Source: Fibrobacter sp.
GTDB taxonomy: Bacteria; Fibrobacterota; Chitinivibrionia; Chitinivibrionales; Chitinispirillaceae
DNA length: 64,000 nucleotides
Assembly (NCBI GenBank): GCA_012523595.1
Contig: JAAYIG010000137.1
Span: 1-64,000 of the forward strand
Direction of reading: 5' to 3'
Of the stretch, positions 46,363 through 56,192 are shown one piece after another. Below the pieces are notes generated by a model. It searched no databases. It had not been told where the DNA came from and was given only the letters and a program-made list of their open reading frames with translations. The translations under genes and the position numbers were made by a program. Position 1 is the first letter of the stretch, and every line of letters begins with the position of its first letter.

Positions 46363-47490
46363 ATGGACAAAATAAAGATCGCGGTTGTTGGCATTGGCAA
46401 CTGCGCAAGTTCTTTAATCCAGGGTATTCAGTATTATAAGGATAAAAGGCCCCAGGATGCAATTGGTTTGATGCATTGGGATATTGGTGGATTCACACCA
46501 TCATCGATAGAAGTTGTTGCTGCTTTTGATGTTGACAAGAGAAAGATTGGAAAAGATGTCAACGAAGCGATCTTCAGCAAGCCTAACTGTACTGCTGTCT
46601 TCTGCCCTGAGATGCCTCTTGCTGGTGTAAAGGTAAGGATGGGGAAAGTGCTGGATGGTTTTTCAGAGCACATGAAAGATTATAATGAAAATGATCGCTT
46701 TGTGCTCTCTTCGGAAAAGGAACCTGAAAGAGAAGAAGTAGTAGATATCCTCAAGGAGACCGGTGCAGAGATACTTCTGAACTATCTTCCTGTGGGTTCT
46801 GAGGAGGCAACCCGCTTTTATGTCCAGTGTGCCCTTGATGCAGGGGTTGCTTTTATAAATAATATTCCCGTCTTTATCGCCTCAAATCCTGTATGGGCTA
46901 AAAAATTTGAAGAAAAGAATATTCCTATAATAGGAGATGACATAAAGGCGCAGTTGGGTGCTACTATAACCCATCGTACTCTGACAGATCTGTTCAGGAA
47001 AAGGGGTGTTAAGCTGGAACGCACCTATCAGCTCAATACCGGAGGTAATACCGATTTCCTTAACATGCTTAATCGGGCACGCCTTAAATCCAAGAAAGAA
47101 TCCAAAACAGAGGCTGTTCAATCGGTGGCTGCCTCCAGGCTGGATCAGAGGGATATCCATGTGGGGCCATCGGATTATGTCCCCTGGCAGAATGATCAGA
47201 AAATCTGTTTTATTCGCATGGAGGGAAAATTATTCGGTGATGTTCCCATGAATCTTGAACTTAGGTTATCAGTTGAGGATTCTCCCAACAGTGCAGGTGT
47301 GGTAATAGACACTATTCGCTGCTGTAAACTTGCCCTCGATGCCGGGTTAGGCGGTGTTCTGCATGGGCCATCATCGTACTTCTGCAAGCATCCTCCTTGT
47401 CAAATTACAGACGATGATGCCCACAGGAAAGTCGAAGAGTTTATAAAGCAGTACAGTGTTCAACCAGCAGTTATCAACCAGCCACTTTAA
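46363..47490 (+). CDS. ino1: Inositol-3-phosphate synthase
   Basis: A 375-residue NAD-dependent enzyme converting glucose-6-phosphate to myo-inositol-3-phosphate. Visible features are the Rossmann start [45 protein letters not shown], the [11 protein letters not shown] motif and [21 protein letters not shown]. These match the short prokaryotic Ino1 type. It may supply inositol lipids or solutes. The ATG at 46363 has a GGGAGGTTG site. Confidence 0.93.
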   Translation: MDKIKIAVVGIGNCASSLIQGIQYYKDKRPQDAIGLMHWDIGGFTPSSIEVVAAFDVDKRKIGKDVNEAIFSKPNCTAVFCPEMPLAGVKVRMGKVLDGFSEHMKDYNENDRFVLSSEKEPEREEVVDILKETGAEILLNYLPVGSEEATRFYVQCALDAGVAFINNIPVFIASNPVWAKKFEEKNIPIIGDDIKAQLGATITHRTLTDLFRKRGVKLERTYQLNTGGNTDFLNMLNRARLKSKKESKTEAVQSVAASRLDQRDIHVGPSDYVPWQNDQKICFIRMEGKLFGDVPMNLELRLSVEDSPNSAGVVIDTIRCCKLALDAGLGGVLHGPSSYFCKHPPCQITDDDAHRKVEEFIKQYSVQPAVINQPL

Positions 47491-47503
47491 TCTGCAGCCG
47501 CCG

Positions 47504-48004
47504 ATGGTTTTTTTCACTGCCATGAGCGGCGCTTCTCCAGGGTTGAGAAAGAAAATTGCGTTTCAGATAACCTGTCTGACAGTGTTATCAGTGATGCTGA
47601 CTTTTTTTGGCTGCACGGTCGCGCCGAGGTATACTAAAAAGACAGAGAAAGAGGCTCCTCCTCCGGAGAAGAAGGTCTCTCCCGAAAAGATCAGGAAAAC
47701 GCACGGTAAGTATTTTCAAGTGGGGATGGCGTCGTATTATGCCCATAAGTTCCACGGGCGGAAAACTGCCAATGGCGAAATTTTTAATATGAATGAAATG
47801 ACCGCAGCCCATCCTACCCTCCCCTTCAACACAATGGTCAGGGTTACAAATCTAAGCAATAGAGTATCTGTTGTGGTCAGGATAAATGACCGGGGTCCAT
47901 TTGCAAAAAAGAGGATAATAGACCTTTCCAGAGCAGCGGCAAAAAAACTGGGTATTATTCAATCCGGGGTAGGGAAAGTTGGATTGGAGATTTTAAAAAA
48001 GTAG
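47504..48004 (+). CDS. rlpA: RlpA-like septal lipoprotein / lytic transglycosylase
   Basis: A lipoprotein of about 166 residues with a signal region ending in LTFFGC. The RlpA double-psi barrel domain (about 70-165) has [36 protein letters not shown] and RINDRGPF with the catalytic Asp. It acts on glycan strands at the septum. The C-terminal SPOR domain is missing. The start is uncertain: ATG at 47504 or 47522, and a GTG at 47456 would overlap ino1. Confidence 0.85.
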   Translation: MVFFTAMSGASPGLRKKIAFQITCLTVLSVMLTFFGCTVAPRYTKKTEKEAPPPEKKVSPEKIRKTHGKYFQVGMASYYAHKFHGRKTANGEIFNMNEMTAAHPTLPFNTMVRVTNLSNRVSVVVRINDRGPFAKKRIIDLSRAAAKKLGIIQSGVGKVGLEILKK

Positions 48005-48019
48005 CCTTACGAGGCCTTC

Positions 48020-49078
48020 TTATTCATAGCTGACAGCTGTGTTACTGTAAATTTCCTCTTCGGAATAGCCTGCTCTCTTAAGTGGCTGTAGAAAATCGCT
48101 TTCTATATCAGGAATGTAGTTTTTCAGGATTTCTCCCTGGCCTGAAATCTGGAACTCTCCTGTGCAGGAAGGTACGAGAACCGATTCACCGTTCCCCATC
48201 TTTATCTCAGAGCTATTCCAATGAACTGAGGCTGTTCCAGAGATGATAGTATAGAGAATCATCTTACCGTTTGTGTTTTCCGTCATCGGTGATACCAGAG
48301 AGATCTTTTCAGTAGCGAAATGGCGATTGGCAACATAGTAGGTTATGGAGTTTCCGTCCCTTTTCAATTCAAGACCTTGTATCACCTGATTTTTCAATCT
48401 GCCCTTGAAATCCAGAACATCAAGTGTCTGTTTCAGATGAAGCTCTCTTGGTCGTCCATCGAGACCGGGGCGATTCCAGTCAAACACTCTGTACACGGTG
48501 TCGGAGTTCTGCTGTACCTCAAAAAGCACTATACCTTCTCCAATGGAGTGGAGAAGCCCTGCAGGAACATAGACAACATCACCTTTTTTCACTGGTATCT
48601 CATTCACGAGGGAATCAAAATCCCTGTGTTCGATGCCAAGTTTAAATTGTTCTTTTGATACACCTTTCTTTAATCCTAAAACGAGTCTGGCACCCTCTTT
48701 TGCTCTGAGCACATACCACATCTCAGATTTTCCCAGTTCTCCTCCCTCGTGTTCTCTGGCGTAACTGTCCTGAGGATGTACCTGGAGGGACAATCGGTTT
48801 TTAGCATCTATCAGTTTAATGAGCAGTGGAAATCTCTGCAGGTGTTTCCAGGTGCTACCAAGCAGTTCCTCTTTGAAATTATCAAAAACGTACCTCAGGC
48901 TTTTGCCTTTGAGGCTTCCATTTTCAATTATGCTTGCGCCACGGTTATGAGAGGCGACATTCCAGCTTTCGCCGGTATGTTTGAAGGGAACATCTTTATT
49001 GAATATTTCTTTTAATGCCTGGCCACCCCAGACATTTTCAGTGTAAACCGGAGTGAGTTTAAGTGGATAGAGAGTCAT
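48020..49078 (-). CDS. manA: Mannose-6-phosphate isomerase, class I
   Basis: A 352-residue zinc-dependent isomerase linking fructose-6-phosphate and mannose-6-phosphate. Zinc and active-site motifs are SLQVHPQD, GKSEMWYV, VYVPAGLLHSIG and VQQNSDTVYRVFDWNR. It provides the precursor for GDP-mannose made by the guanylyltransferase at 9.2-10.3 kb. Convergent with rlpA, 15 bp apart. Confidence 0.92.
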   Translation of the reverse strand: MTLYPLKLTPVYTENVWGGQALKEIFNKDVPFKHTGESWNVASHNRGASIIENGSLKGKSLRYVFDNFKEELLGSTWKHLQRFPLLIKLIDAKNRLSLQVHPQDSYAREHEGGELGKSEMWYVLRAKEGARLVLGLKKGVSKEQFKLGIEHRDFDSLVNEIPVKKGDVVYVPAGLLHSIGEGIVLFEVQQNSDTVYRVFDWNRPGLDGRPRELHLKQTLDVLDFKGRLKNQVIQGLELKRDGNSITYYVANRHFATEKISLVSPMTENTNGKMILYTIISGTASVHWNSSEIKMGNGESVLVPSCTGEFQISGQGEILKNYIPDIESDFLQPLKRAGYSEEEIYSNTAVSYE

Positions 49079-49202
49079 GTTTAATAACTTATCATACTAA
49101 AATCTGCGCAGGGTTAAAGATTCACCGGTCTAGTTAAAAAAGAAAATACATCAGGGAGCGGGAAAATCCGAATTCTAAGAGCTTTGTTACTGCTGGAAAA
49201 AC

Positions 49203-49364
49203 TCAGTTAAAAATCGGCCATAATCCGATCAGAATAAAAATGCCGGCGAGCAGTTGCAGGAGACTGAACAGAACAGGATTTTTAAGCGCGCCGAGATTGA
49301 TAAAATAGCTTGCTCCGGTTAGAATGAGCCAGATTGAGAGGAGAATCATGCCTAATCGTTCCAT
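49203..49364 (-). CDS. Small two-helix membrane protein (53 aa)
   Basis: A 53-residue hydrophobic protein with two membrane helices (about 5-22 and 30-50). The ATG at 49364 has an ideal CAGGAGG ribosome-binding site, which supports a real gene; the longer frame upstream does not. Function unknown. Confidence 0.65.
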   Translation of the reverse strand: MERLGMILLSIWLILTGASYFINLGALKNPVLFSLLQLLAGIFILIGLWPIFN

Positions 49365-49730
49365 ATTTTCCTCCTGAGGGTTGGGTTTATATGAGAACAG
49401 CAATTTAAGTGCCTGATTTTGATCTGGGGACGGACTACTTTTTTACTTTTATAAGCGCTTAAATAGTCTGGTAGCAGTATTTGGATTTAATTTAGCTGAA
49501 CAATACATGAGCCGTGATGCTCTTTTGTACCTGGATCGGAGGTGGAAATCTATCCTCTGCATTGGGAAAGACAGGTAATTTCCTTCAATATTAATGAATA
49601 CCGCAATAGATGGATTTTGTCTTCAGTCAGTTTTGAGTTGCAATTAAAGAAATAAAAATACCCGTCATGGATAAAAGGGATCCGATAACGGGTAAAAAAA
49701 TGTTCCTGCGGTCAGATTTCCGCTATGCAG
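49365..49730. other. Intergenic region between two membrane-protein genes
   Basis: About 365 bp. Holds the terminator at 49660-49693. I see no further gene or RNA; a plus-strand open frame from 49667 is mostly antisense to the HdeD-like gene. Confidence 0.5.
49660..49693 (-). terminator. Rho-independent terminator of the HdeD-like gene
   Basis: ACCCGT (49660-49665) pairs with ACGGGT (49688-49693); on the minus strand the stem is followed by ATTTTTATTT. It lies about 40 bp after the HdeD-like stop codon. Confidence 0.6.
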
Positions 49731-50297
49731 TTAATGTGCATATGCCTCACTTTTCCTCGGATGCGGTACTGAGTAGGGAAGAGCAACCATCACTACTCCC
49801 TGAATCAATATTTCTATTCCGACCAGAAGACCGATCAGAAAGAAGGAGATCTCTGGCCAGGCAGCGATAATCCAGATTCCAAAGGCAAGAGAAATGATCC
49901 CGGAAAGCATCACCCAGCCCCAGTTTGCACGATGCTCAACTGGTGCGGCAATGGCTTTGAACAATCCCAGAATGACAAGAAAAGCAGCTATGAAATATGT
50001 CAAAGCGGTGGTTGTCAGGCCGGGATGGAACATTACCAGAAATCCTATTGCAATTGCCAGAATCCCTCCAAAGAGATGCCAGAAAATTCCTCTGCGGCGG
50101 CCCGGTGAAAAAGCGGTTACTATATCAACTACTCCCCGGACTGCTATCACAATTCCCAGAGTAATAATGGATAACCATGTTGTAAAGGCCGCGAATGAAA
50201 TGCAGATCAATCCCAGGATTATCATCAATACCCCCAGCCCCACACTCCATCCCCGGTAACTTTCATAGACCGAACGATCTGTATCGATTGTGTTCAT
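49731..50297 (-). CDS. HdeD-family membrane protein
   Basis: A 188-residue protein with six membrane helices and the internal repeat typical of HdeD/DUF308 (LGVLMIILGLICI, GGILAIAIGFLVMFHPG, LSGIISLAFGIWIIAAWP). E. coli HdeD is linked to acid resistance; here the role is unknown. An AAGGAG site precedes the ATG. Confidence 0.85.
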   Translation of the reverse strand: MNTIDTDRSVYESYRGWSVGLGVLMIILGLICISFAAFTTWLSIITLGIVIAVRGVVDIVTAFSPGRRRGIFWHLFGGILAIAIGFLVMFHPGLTTTALTYFIAAFLVILGLFKAIAAPVEHRANWGWVMLSGIISLAFGIWIIAAWPEISFFLIGLLVGIEILIQGVVMVALPYSVPHPRKSEAYAH

Positions 50298-50436
50298 TGC
50301 AAAACTCCTTTAAGTTAAACGATCCGTTTCTCGTCAACCCTATTAATATTACGTATCACTGAGCCCGTCCTGACTTTTTTCTGCCAGTATCCGTTTTAAC
50401 TCAACTAAATAGCACACACCATGCTGGGTTTCCTGT

Positions 50437-50460
50437 TCGGGGTCGGTATCGGTATCGATG
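50437..50460. repeat. CCGATA-type repeat, single arm
   Basis: A TCGGGGTCGGTATCGGTATCG-type arm of the dispersed family, about 170 bp upstream of the first dyad of the barrel-protein promoter. Confidence 0.55.
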
Positions 50461-50626
50461 CCATTGCCCATGTATCCTAACTTTACTGCGTTCAATTTTA
50501 AACAGTTAAGGAAAAAGACTGATCACGCGGAGATTCGTTTGATTCCAGTTTTGGTTTTATTCCGTGACAATACTTGAAATGTAAACCCCCGGTTTGTGAT
50601 TAACCGGACTTCTGATCCCTTTATAA

Positions 50627-50673
50627 GTTACAAAAATGTTCTGTCAACTGTCTGTGTGTAACAAAATTGTCTG
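50627..50673 (+). promoter_or_regulatory. Tandem activator dyads upstream of the outer-membrane protein gene
   Basis: GTTACAAAAATGTTCT (50627) and GTAACAAAATTGTCTG (50658) both hold an ACA-N4-TGT core (the second with an AT-rich N4/N5 variant), 31 bp apart. They stand about 55-100 bp before the sigma-54 promoter, as expected of enhancer sites. Confidence 0.6.
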
Positions 50674-50725
50674 TCATGTATTCTGCGATCCCGCCTGAAT
50701 CCTCTTTCTAAGTGAAATCAGCTAT

Positions 50726-50741
50726 TGGCATTGCCTTTGCA
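50726..50741 (+). promoter_or_regulatory. Sigma-54 promoter of the outer-membrane protein gene
   Basis: TGGCATTGCCTTTGCA keeps GG-N10-GC spacing and lies about 45 bp before the ATG at 50788, which has its own GAGAGGA site. This rules out a longer frame that would start inside the promoter. Confidence 0.75.
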
Positions 50742-50787
50742 TAGATATCCTGCGAAAAAAAACGTCTCAATTATCAAGAGAGGATCT

Positions 50788-51873
50788 ATGCTAAAACTCA
50801 GAACTTTGGTCGTAATGTCAATGGTAACAGTCAATAGTATGGCGGCACCTGAGATATCTTTCAGCGGATATCTTGATGCTGATGTGTGGGTGGATTTACG
50901 GGGATCTTACTTTACAAACAGTGAGCTTGATCTTGGTTTATCTTTGCAGTTCAATCCAAAGATCAGTGCACATGTGTATACGACTGTGAATTCCGTGTAT
51001 TCATTGTCAGGACAGGGACAGATTCCTGCAGGTGCCGGACTTCCATCGGAGCGCTGGATTGAGGTTCATTTTGACGGGTTTGATATCACATGGGAGAGTA
51101 AAATCGGTACCTTCAAAGTGGGTGATCTTGTTTATCAGTACGGAAAATTCAACTACTATTTCTACAAACGCCTGAGCATGATAACGAAAGAAAGCTTTAC
51201 AAGAGGGCTAAGCTACGGACTCGGTAATGAAAAAATAAGGCAGGAGATAACAGCGGGTGTAGCTGATGTCGGGGATAATGTGGCGGATCTGCACGGGCTA
51301 ACAGGAGTCAACCTGAATGAGAATCATTCCCTGGAGCTGTACTACGGGATGCGGGGGAGTTCTCTCGAAGAGATATCATCAGGAACCGATTTCTTTGCAG
51401 GTGCACACTACCTGGGATCGATCGGTGACTATCTGTCAGTAAAGGCGGATGTCGGGTACACATCAATCGGAGGAACCGACCGGGGAAATGTGCTTTCTCT
51501 TCTTCTGGAACCGTCACTGACATTTAACCGGTTTTCATTGGCTTTCACCGGTTATGCACTGTTTGATCCTGATTCGGTAAATGAGCTTGCTGATGATCCG
51601 CTGTTCGGGATTGCTGATGAGCTGATGTTTTATGTGGAACCCGGGTACAGTTTCAATGACAAGTTCGCAGCAGGTCTGCCTCTGGAGTACCATGGGGCGG
51701 ATCTGGAGAACAAGGATGATAACGCGTTCTGGGCAGTCCCCACCTTTTACATCTATCCTGCTGAAAATATTCAGTGGTGGCTGTGGGGGCAGGTGGTGGG
51801 TCCGCTCTCTGATGGTGTAAAAGGCAAGGATCTTCTTTACGGAATAGGGTCCGAAATAATTGTGGAGTTTTAA
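50788..51873 (+). CDS. Outer-membrane barrel/porin-like protein under sigma-54 control
   Basis: A 361-residue exported protein with signal peptide ending near VNSMAA. The rest is a run of amphipathic beta strands (ISFSGYLDADVWVDLRG, FSLAFTGYALF, WWLWGQVVG) that ends in IIVEF with the C-terminal Phe of barrel proteins. No family recognised. It is the first gene of the nitrogen island and shares its promoter layout with amtB, so it may let a nitrogen source across the outer membrane. Confidence 0.72.
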   Translation: MLKLRTLVVMSMVTVNSMAAPEISFSGYLDADVWVDLRGSYFTNSELDLGLSLQFNPKISAHVYTTVNSVYSLSGQGQIPAGAGLPSERWIEVHFDGFDITWESKIGTFKVGDLVYQYGKFNYYFYKRLSMITKESFTRGLSYGLGNEKIRQEITAGVADVGDNVADLHGLTGVNLNENHSLELYYGMRGSSLEEISSGTDFFAGAHYLGSIGDYLSVKADVGYTSIGGTDRGNVLSLLLEPSLTFNRFSLAFTGYALFDPDSVNELADDPLFGIADELMFYVEPGYSFNDKFAAGLPLEYHGADLENKDDNAFWAVPTFYIYPAENIQWWLWGQVVGPLSDGVKGKDLLYGIGSEIIVEF

Positions 51874-52051
51874 GAAAATAACAGTTCTGTATCTGAAGTG
51901 AAAAAGTCTTTTGATTAAGAAAATCAAGGGGGTGGAGAATTGCAGACGCATGTGATTCCTGATACACAACGAGGTGTGACACGCCCATACCTTATACAGT
52001 CAAGATGCGGTTGAGATGAATATGCTTTACTTTATGAAAATGATTGGACTT

Positions 52052-52097
52052 GTTACAGAAATGTACCGCAGTCTGTCAAACGAAACAGTGTTGTGCC
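52052..52097 (+). promoter_or_regulatory. Tandem activator dyads upstream of amtB
   Basis: GTTACAGAAATGTACC (52052-52067) and GAAACAGTGTTGTGCC (52082-52097) each have an ACA-N4-TGT core, 30 bp apart, about 55-100 bp before the sigma-54 promoter. Confidence 0.6.
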
Positions 52098-52150
52098 GGT
52101 GCAGATCGATATCGGCTGTGAATAGAGCGTGTTTACACAATTTGCCATTC

Positions 52151-52166
52151 TGGCATGTCTGTTGCA
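52151..52166 (+). promoter_or_regulatory. Sigma-54 promoter of amtB-glnK
   Basis: TGGCATGTCTGTTGCA, a good -24/-12 element with correct spacing, about 77 bp before the amtB start. Confidence 0.85.
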
Positions 52167-52242
52167 CTGACAGGTTAACGTGGTTATTACAAGTCAAAAC
52201 GAGACAAATAATAAACTTTCAAATACATGGAAGGAGTTTTCT

Positions 52243-53562
52243 ATGAGTAAGGTTTGGATGGCGGTTCTGGCGGGGGTGGTTTTGACGCCAGGTTCGATAA
52301 GTGCTGAAACCGGAAGTACAATAAACACAGTTGACACACTCTGGGTGCTTGTCGCAGCATTTCTGGTATTTTTCATGAATGCCGGTTTTGCGTTTATAGA
52401 GACAGGTTTCTGCAGGGCGAAAAACGCTGTTAATATATTGACAAAAAATTATGTGGTTTTTGCGATTTCTGCCATGGTGTTCTGGGGACTTGGTTATGGC
52501 CTGATGTTTGGCGACAGGGGAAATAATTTTATTGGAGCCGGATCGTTTCTGGTGAGTGAAAATGCTTTCAGCCCGGTATCCAACATTCCTCTGTTTGCCT
52601 TTTTCTTCTTTCAGCTTGCCTTCGCTTCGGCTGCATGCTCGATAATTTCCGGGGCTGTGGCAGAGAGAATCAAGTTTACTGCTTTTATTCTCTTTGGTGT
52701 AGTGATGGTTGGTGTTATATACCCGATTGGCGGGCACTGGGTCTGGGGTGGAGGATGGCTTGCGAATCTTGGGTTTCATGACTTTGCTGGTTCTACCGTA
52801 GTGCATTCTGCTGGAGGATGGGCAGCACTGGCTGGAATAATTCTGCTCGGAGCGCGGCTTGGCAAATACAGAAAGGACGGGAGTGCAAGGGCAATAGTCG
52901 GTCATTCTATTCCTCTGGCTACACTGGGTGGTTTTATACTGTGGCTTGGATGGTTCGGGTTCAATCCCGGAAGCGAACTGGCAGTTACTGAGAATGTTCC
53001 AAGAATAGCTCTGACAACAGCTCTGGCATCGTGTGCGGGAACAATAACTGCGATGTTTACAGCCTGGAAACTTATGGGGAAGCCGGATTTGTCGATGATT
53101 ATAAACGGGTGTCTGGCTGGTCTGGTAGCAATCACTGCAGGATGTGCGGTAATTTCTCCTCTGGGCAGTGTAATAGTGGGTGCCATAGGTGGTGTTCTGG
53201 TGGTAGTATCAGTTATAACTTTTGACAAGATCAAAATTGACGACCCGGTTGGAGCCCTGTCTGTGCATCTTGTAAATGGAGTCTGGGGTACTTTAGCGGT
53301 GGGATTGTTTGCGGTACCGGGGCGTGTTGATGGAGTCACAGGATTGTTCTATGGTGGTGGTATCGGGCAGGTGTTGTCGCAGTTGGCCGGAATTACCGCT
53401 ATCGGTGGCATAGTTTTCATACTGTCAATGGTGTTCTGGTTTATCATAAAGAAAACAATCGGTCTGAGAGTCTCCCGTGAGGAGGAGATCGGAGGACTGG
53501 ATATCGGCGAGATGGGACTTGAGGCTTATAACGGGTTTCAGATATTCACTACTGAGGGATAA
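52243..53562 (+). CDS. amtB: Ammonium transporter
   Basis: A 439-residue Amt/Rh channel with a signal-like first helix and about eleven more. Conserved motifs include [40 protein letters not shown] with the first pore His, and [11 protein letters not shown] with the second. It brings ammonium into the cell. The ATG at 52243 has an AAGGAG site. It is followed by a PII gene after 31 bp, the standard amtB-glnK arrangement. Confidence 0.95.
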   Translation: MSKVWMAVLAGVVLTPGSISAETGSTINTVDTLWVLVAAFLVFFMNAGFAFIETGFCRAKNAVNILTKNYVVFAISAMVFWGLGYGLMFGDRGNNFIGAGSFLVSENAFSPVSNIPLFAFFFFQLAFASAACSIISGAVAERIKFTAFILFGVVMVGVIYPIGGHWVWGGGWLANLGFHDFAGSTVVHSAGGWAALAGIILLGARLGKYRKDGSARAIVGHSIPLATLGGFILWLGWFGFNPGSELAVTENVPRIALTTALASCAGTITAMFTAWKLMGKPDLSMIINGCLAGLVAITAGCAVISPLGSVIVGAIGGVLVVVSVITFDKIKIDDPVGALSVHLVNGVWGTLAVGLFAVPGRVDGVTGLFYGGGIGQVLSQLAGITAIGGIVFILSMVFWFIIKKTIGLRVSREEEIGGLDIGEMGLEAYNGFQIFTTEG

Positions 53563-53593
53563 GATAACTGCGGAATAAACGGGAGGAATAAAT

Positions 53594-53935
53594 ATGAAGA
53601 TGGTTGTGGCGATTATACAGCCGAACAGATTACCTGATGTAAAACAGGCCTTGTTTGATGCGGACGTGCGAAAGATGACTGTGACAAATGTTATAGGCTG
53701 CGGGCAGCAGGCAGGGTATACTGAGAGCTATCGTGGCAATATATTCGAAGTCAATCTTCTTAAGAAGGTAAAGCTTGAAATTGCCGTAAATGAGGAATTT
53801 GTGGACCGTACAGTGCAGGCGATCATTAAAGGGGCACGTACGGGTAAAATAGGTGACGGGAAGATATTCATTTTTGATCTTCCCAGGTGTATCAGGATAA
53901 GGACAGGAGAGGAAGGAGGGTGTGCTATTGGTTAG
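53594..53935 (+). CDS. glnK: PII nitrogen-regulatory protein, GlnK-type, with Phe51
   Basis: A 113-residue PII protein that binds 2-oxoglutarate and ATP/ADP and blocks AmtB. The T-loop (about 37-55) reads [19 protein letters not shown], keeping Tyr46 but having Phe at position 51 where uridylylated proteins have Tyr. The C-terminal part has [15 protein letters not shown]. So control by uridylylation is unlikely, and effector binding alone may act. It is co-transcribed with amtB. Confidence 0.93.
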   Translation: MKMVVAIIQPNRLPDVKQALFDADVRKMTVTNVIGCGQQAGYTESYRGNIFEVNLLKKVKLEIAVNEEFVDRTVQAIIKGARTGKIGDGKIFIFDLPRCIRIRTGEEGGCAIG

Positions 53936-53994
53936 TAGGCGGGTGATTTAAGGTTAGAACTCGGGATTCAGGATTCAGGTAGTCCGTTTTTCAT

Positions 53995-54030
53995 GAATCG
54001 GTGTTGGTATCGGCACCGATTCAATTTTTT
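53995..54030 (+). terminator. Rho-independent terminator behind glnK, built from a CCGATA repeat
   Basis: GAATCGGTG (53995-54003) pairs perfectly with CACCGATTC (54014-54022), followed by AATTTTTT. The stem contains the dispersed GGTATCGG/ACCGAT sequence. Confidence 0.8.
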
Positions 54031-54072
54031 GCTCAATTTGCTCACAAAGGAAAGGTTGTTAATTCATATCCG

Positions 54073-54112
54073 GGTGAAAGTAGAATTTAAACGACTAAGT
54101 CAATAATTCACC
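54073..54112. repeat. Palindromic repeat related to 10448-10490
   Basis: GGTGAA and TTCACC arms enclose TTTAAACGACTAAGTCAAT, matching the arm and right half of the palindrome at 10448-10490. Confidence 0.45.
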
Positions 54113-54204
54113 ACGGAGAGAGGCAATCCATCGAACCTTATAAAAGTAAAAAGATAGTTCGTCCCCAAGTTTTTCAAAAATCATTAAAGAGATAATGTGT
54201 GGGA

Positions 54205-54395
54205 GGTTTGAGACTGTCTCAAAATAGGAATAAGATTTTGGGCGGCTGCCGCAGACGGGCACCGGGATGCTTTCTGCCCTTCCTGTTGGGCAGGTATCAC
54301 CTTCCGGCTCGTCGTTCCACCTCGGTATGTCGTTTGTATCGCGGAAGAAGACTTCCGCTTTTTTGGAGCATACTGCACCTGAAGACAGGTGCACC
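54205..54395 (+). other. Hairpin-rich GC island, possible structured RNA
   Basis: Between glnK and the activator gene lies a stretch more GC-rich than its surroundings with four perfect stems: TTTGAGA-ctg-TCTCAAA (54208-54224), CTGCCC/GGGCAG (54274-54293), GCGGAAG-aaga-CTTCCGC followed by TTTTTT (54341-54364), and TGCACCTG-aaga-CAGGTGCA (54374-54393). The third would terminate plus-strand transcription. No family recognised. A minus-strand open frame over it is not convincing. Confidence 0.4.
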
Positions 54396-54543
54396 TCCAG
54401 TCCGGCTGGCCGCGCGTGCTACGGGGCTTTATCAGGTGAAACAAACATTTATACCTTTAACATTCCATATCTTCTTAAGATTGTAAAGCTTTCAACATCT
54501 GGATTTCTGTTTTCACGGAATGAATTTCCAAGATGAAAAGAAA

Positions 54544-56091
<1,548 letters not shown>

Positions 56092-56102
56092 ATTTTTTCT
56101 CT

Positions 56103-56120
56103 TGATACAAAAATGTATCA
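56103..56120. promoter_or_regulatory. Perfect dyad in front of the NifA-like gene
   Basis: TGATACAAAAATGTATCA is a perfect inverted repeat with an ACA-N4-TGT core, 12 bp before the activator's ATG. The position suggests autoregulation, probably repression or translation-site overlap rather than activation. Confidence 0.65.
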
Positions 56121-56136
56121 TCTATGGTAATCAAGG

Positions 56137-56180
56137 CAATCAAGATCTGATATGAAGGTATCAGATTTGATTGCTTTTTT
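56137..56180 (+). terminator. Long hairpin between glnN and the activator gene
   Basis: CAATCAAGATCTGATA (56137-56152) pairs with TATCAGATTTGATTG (56159-56173) around a 6-base loop, followed on the plus strand by CTTTTTTATTT. Both flanking genes read the other way, where no T-run follows, so it may instead halt antisense transcription or shape the end of the glutamine synthetase mRNA. Confidence 0.5.
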
Positions 56181-56192
56181 ATTTAACACACT

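Noticed and set aside
49667-49870. Plus-strand 67-codon frame
   Set aside because: It starts inside the terminator hairpin and is mostly antisense to the HdeD-like gene.
54095-54394. Minus-strand 99-codon frame over the hairpin island
   Set aside because: Cys- and Pro-containing text looked protein-like for a moment, but no family is recognised and the region is better explained by stems; not called as a gene.
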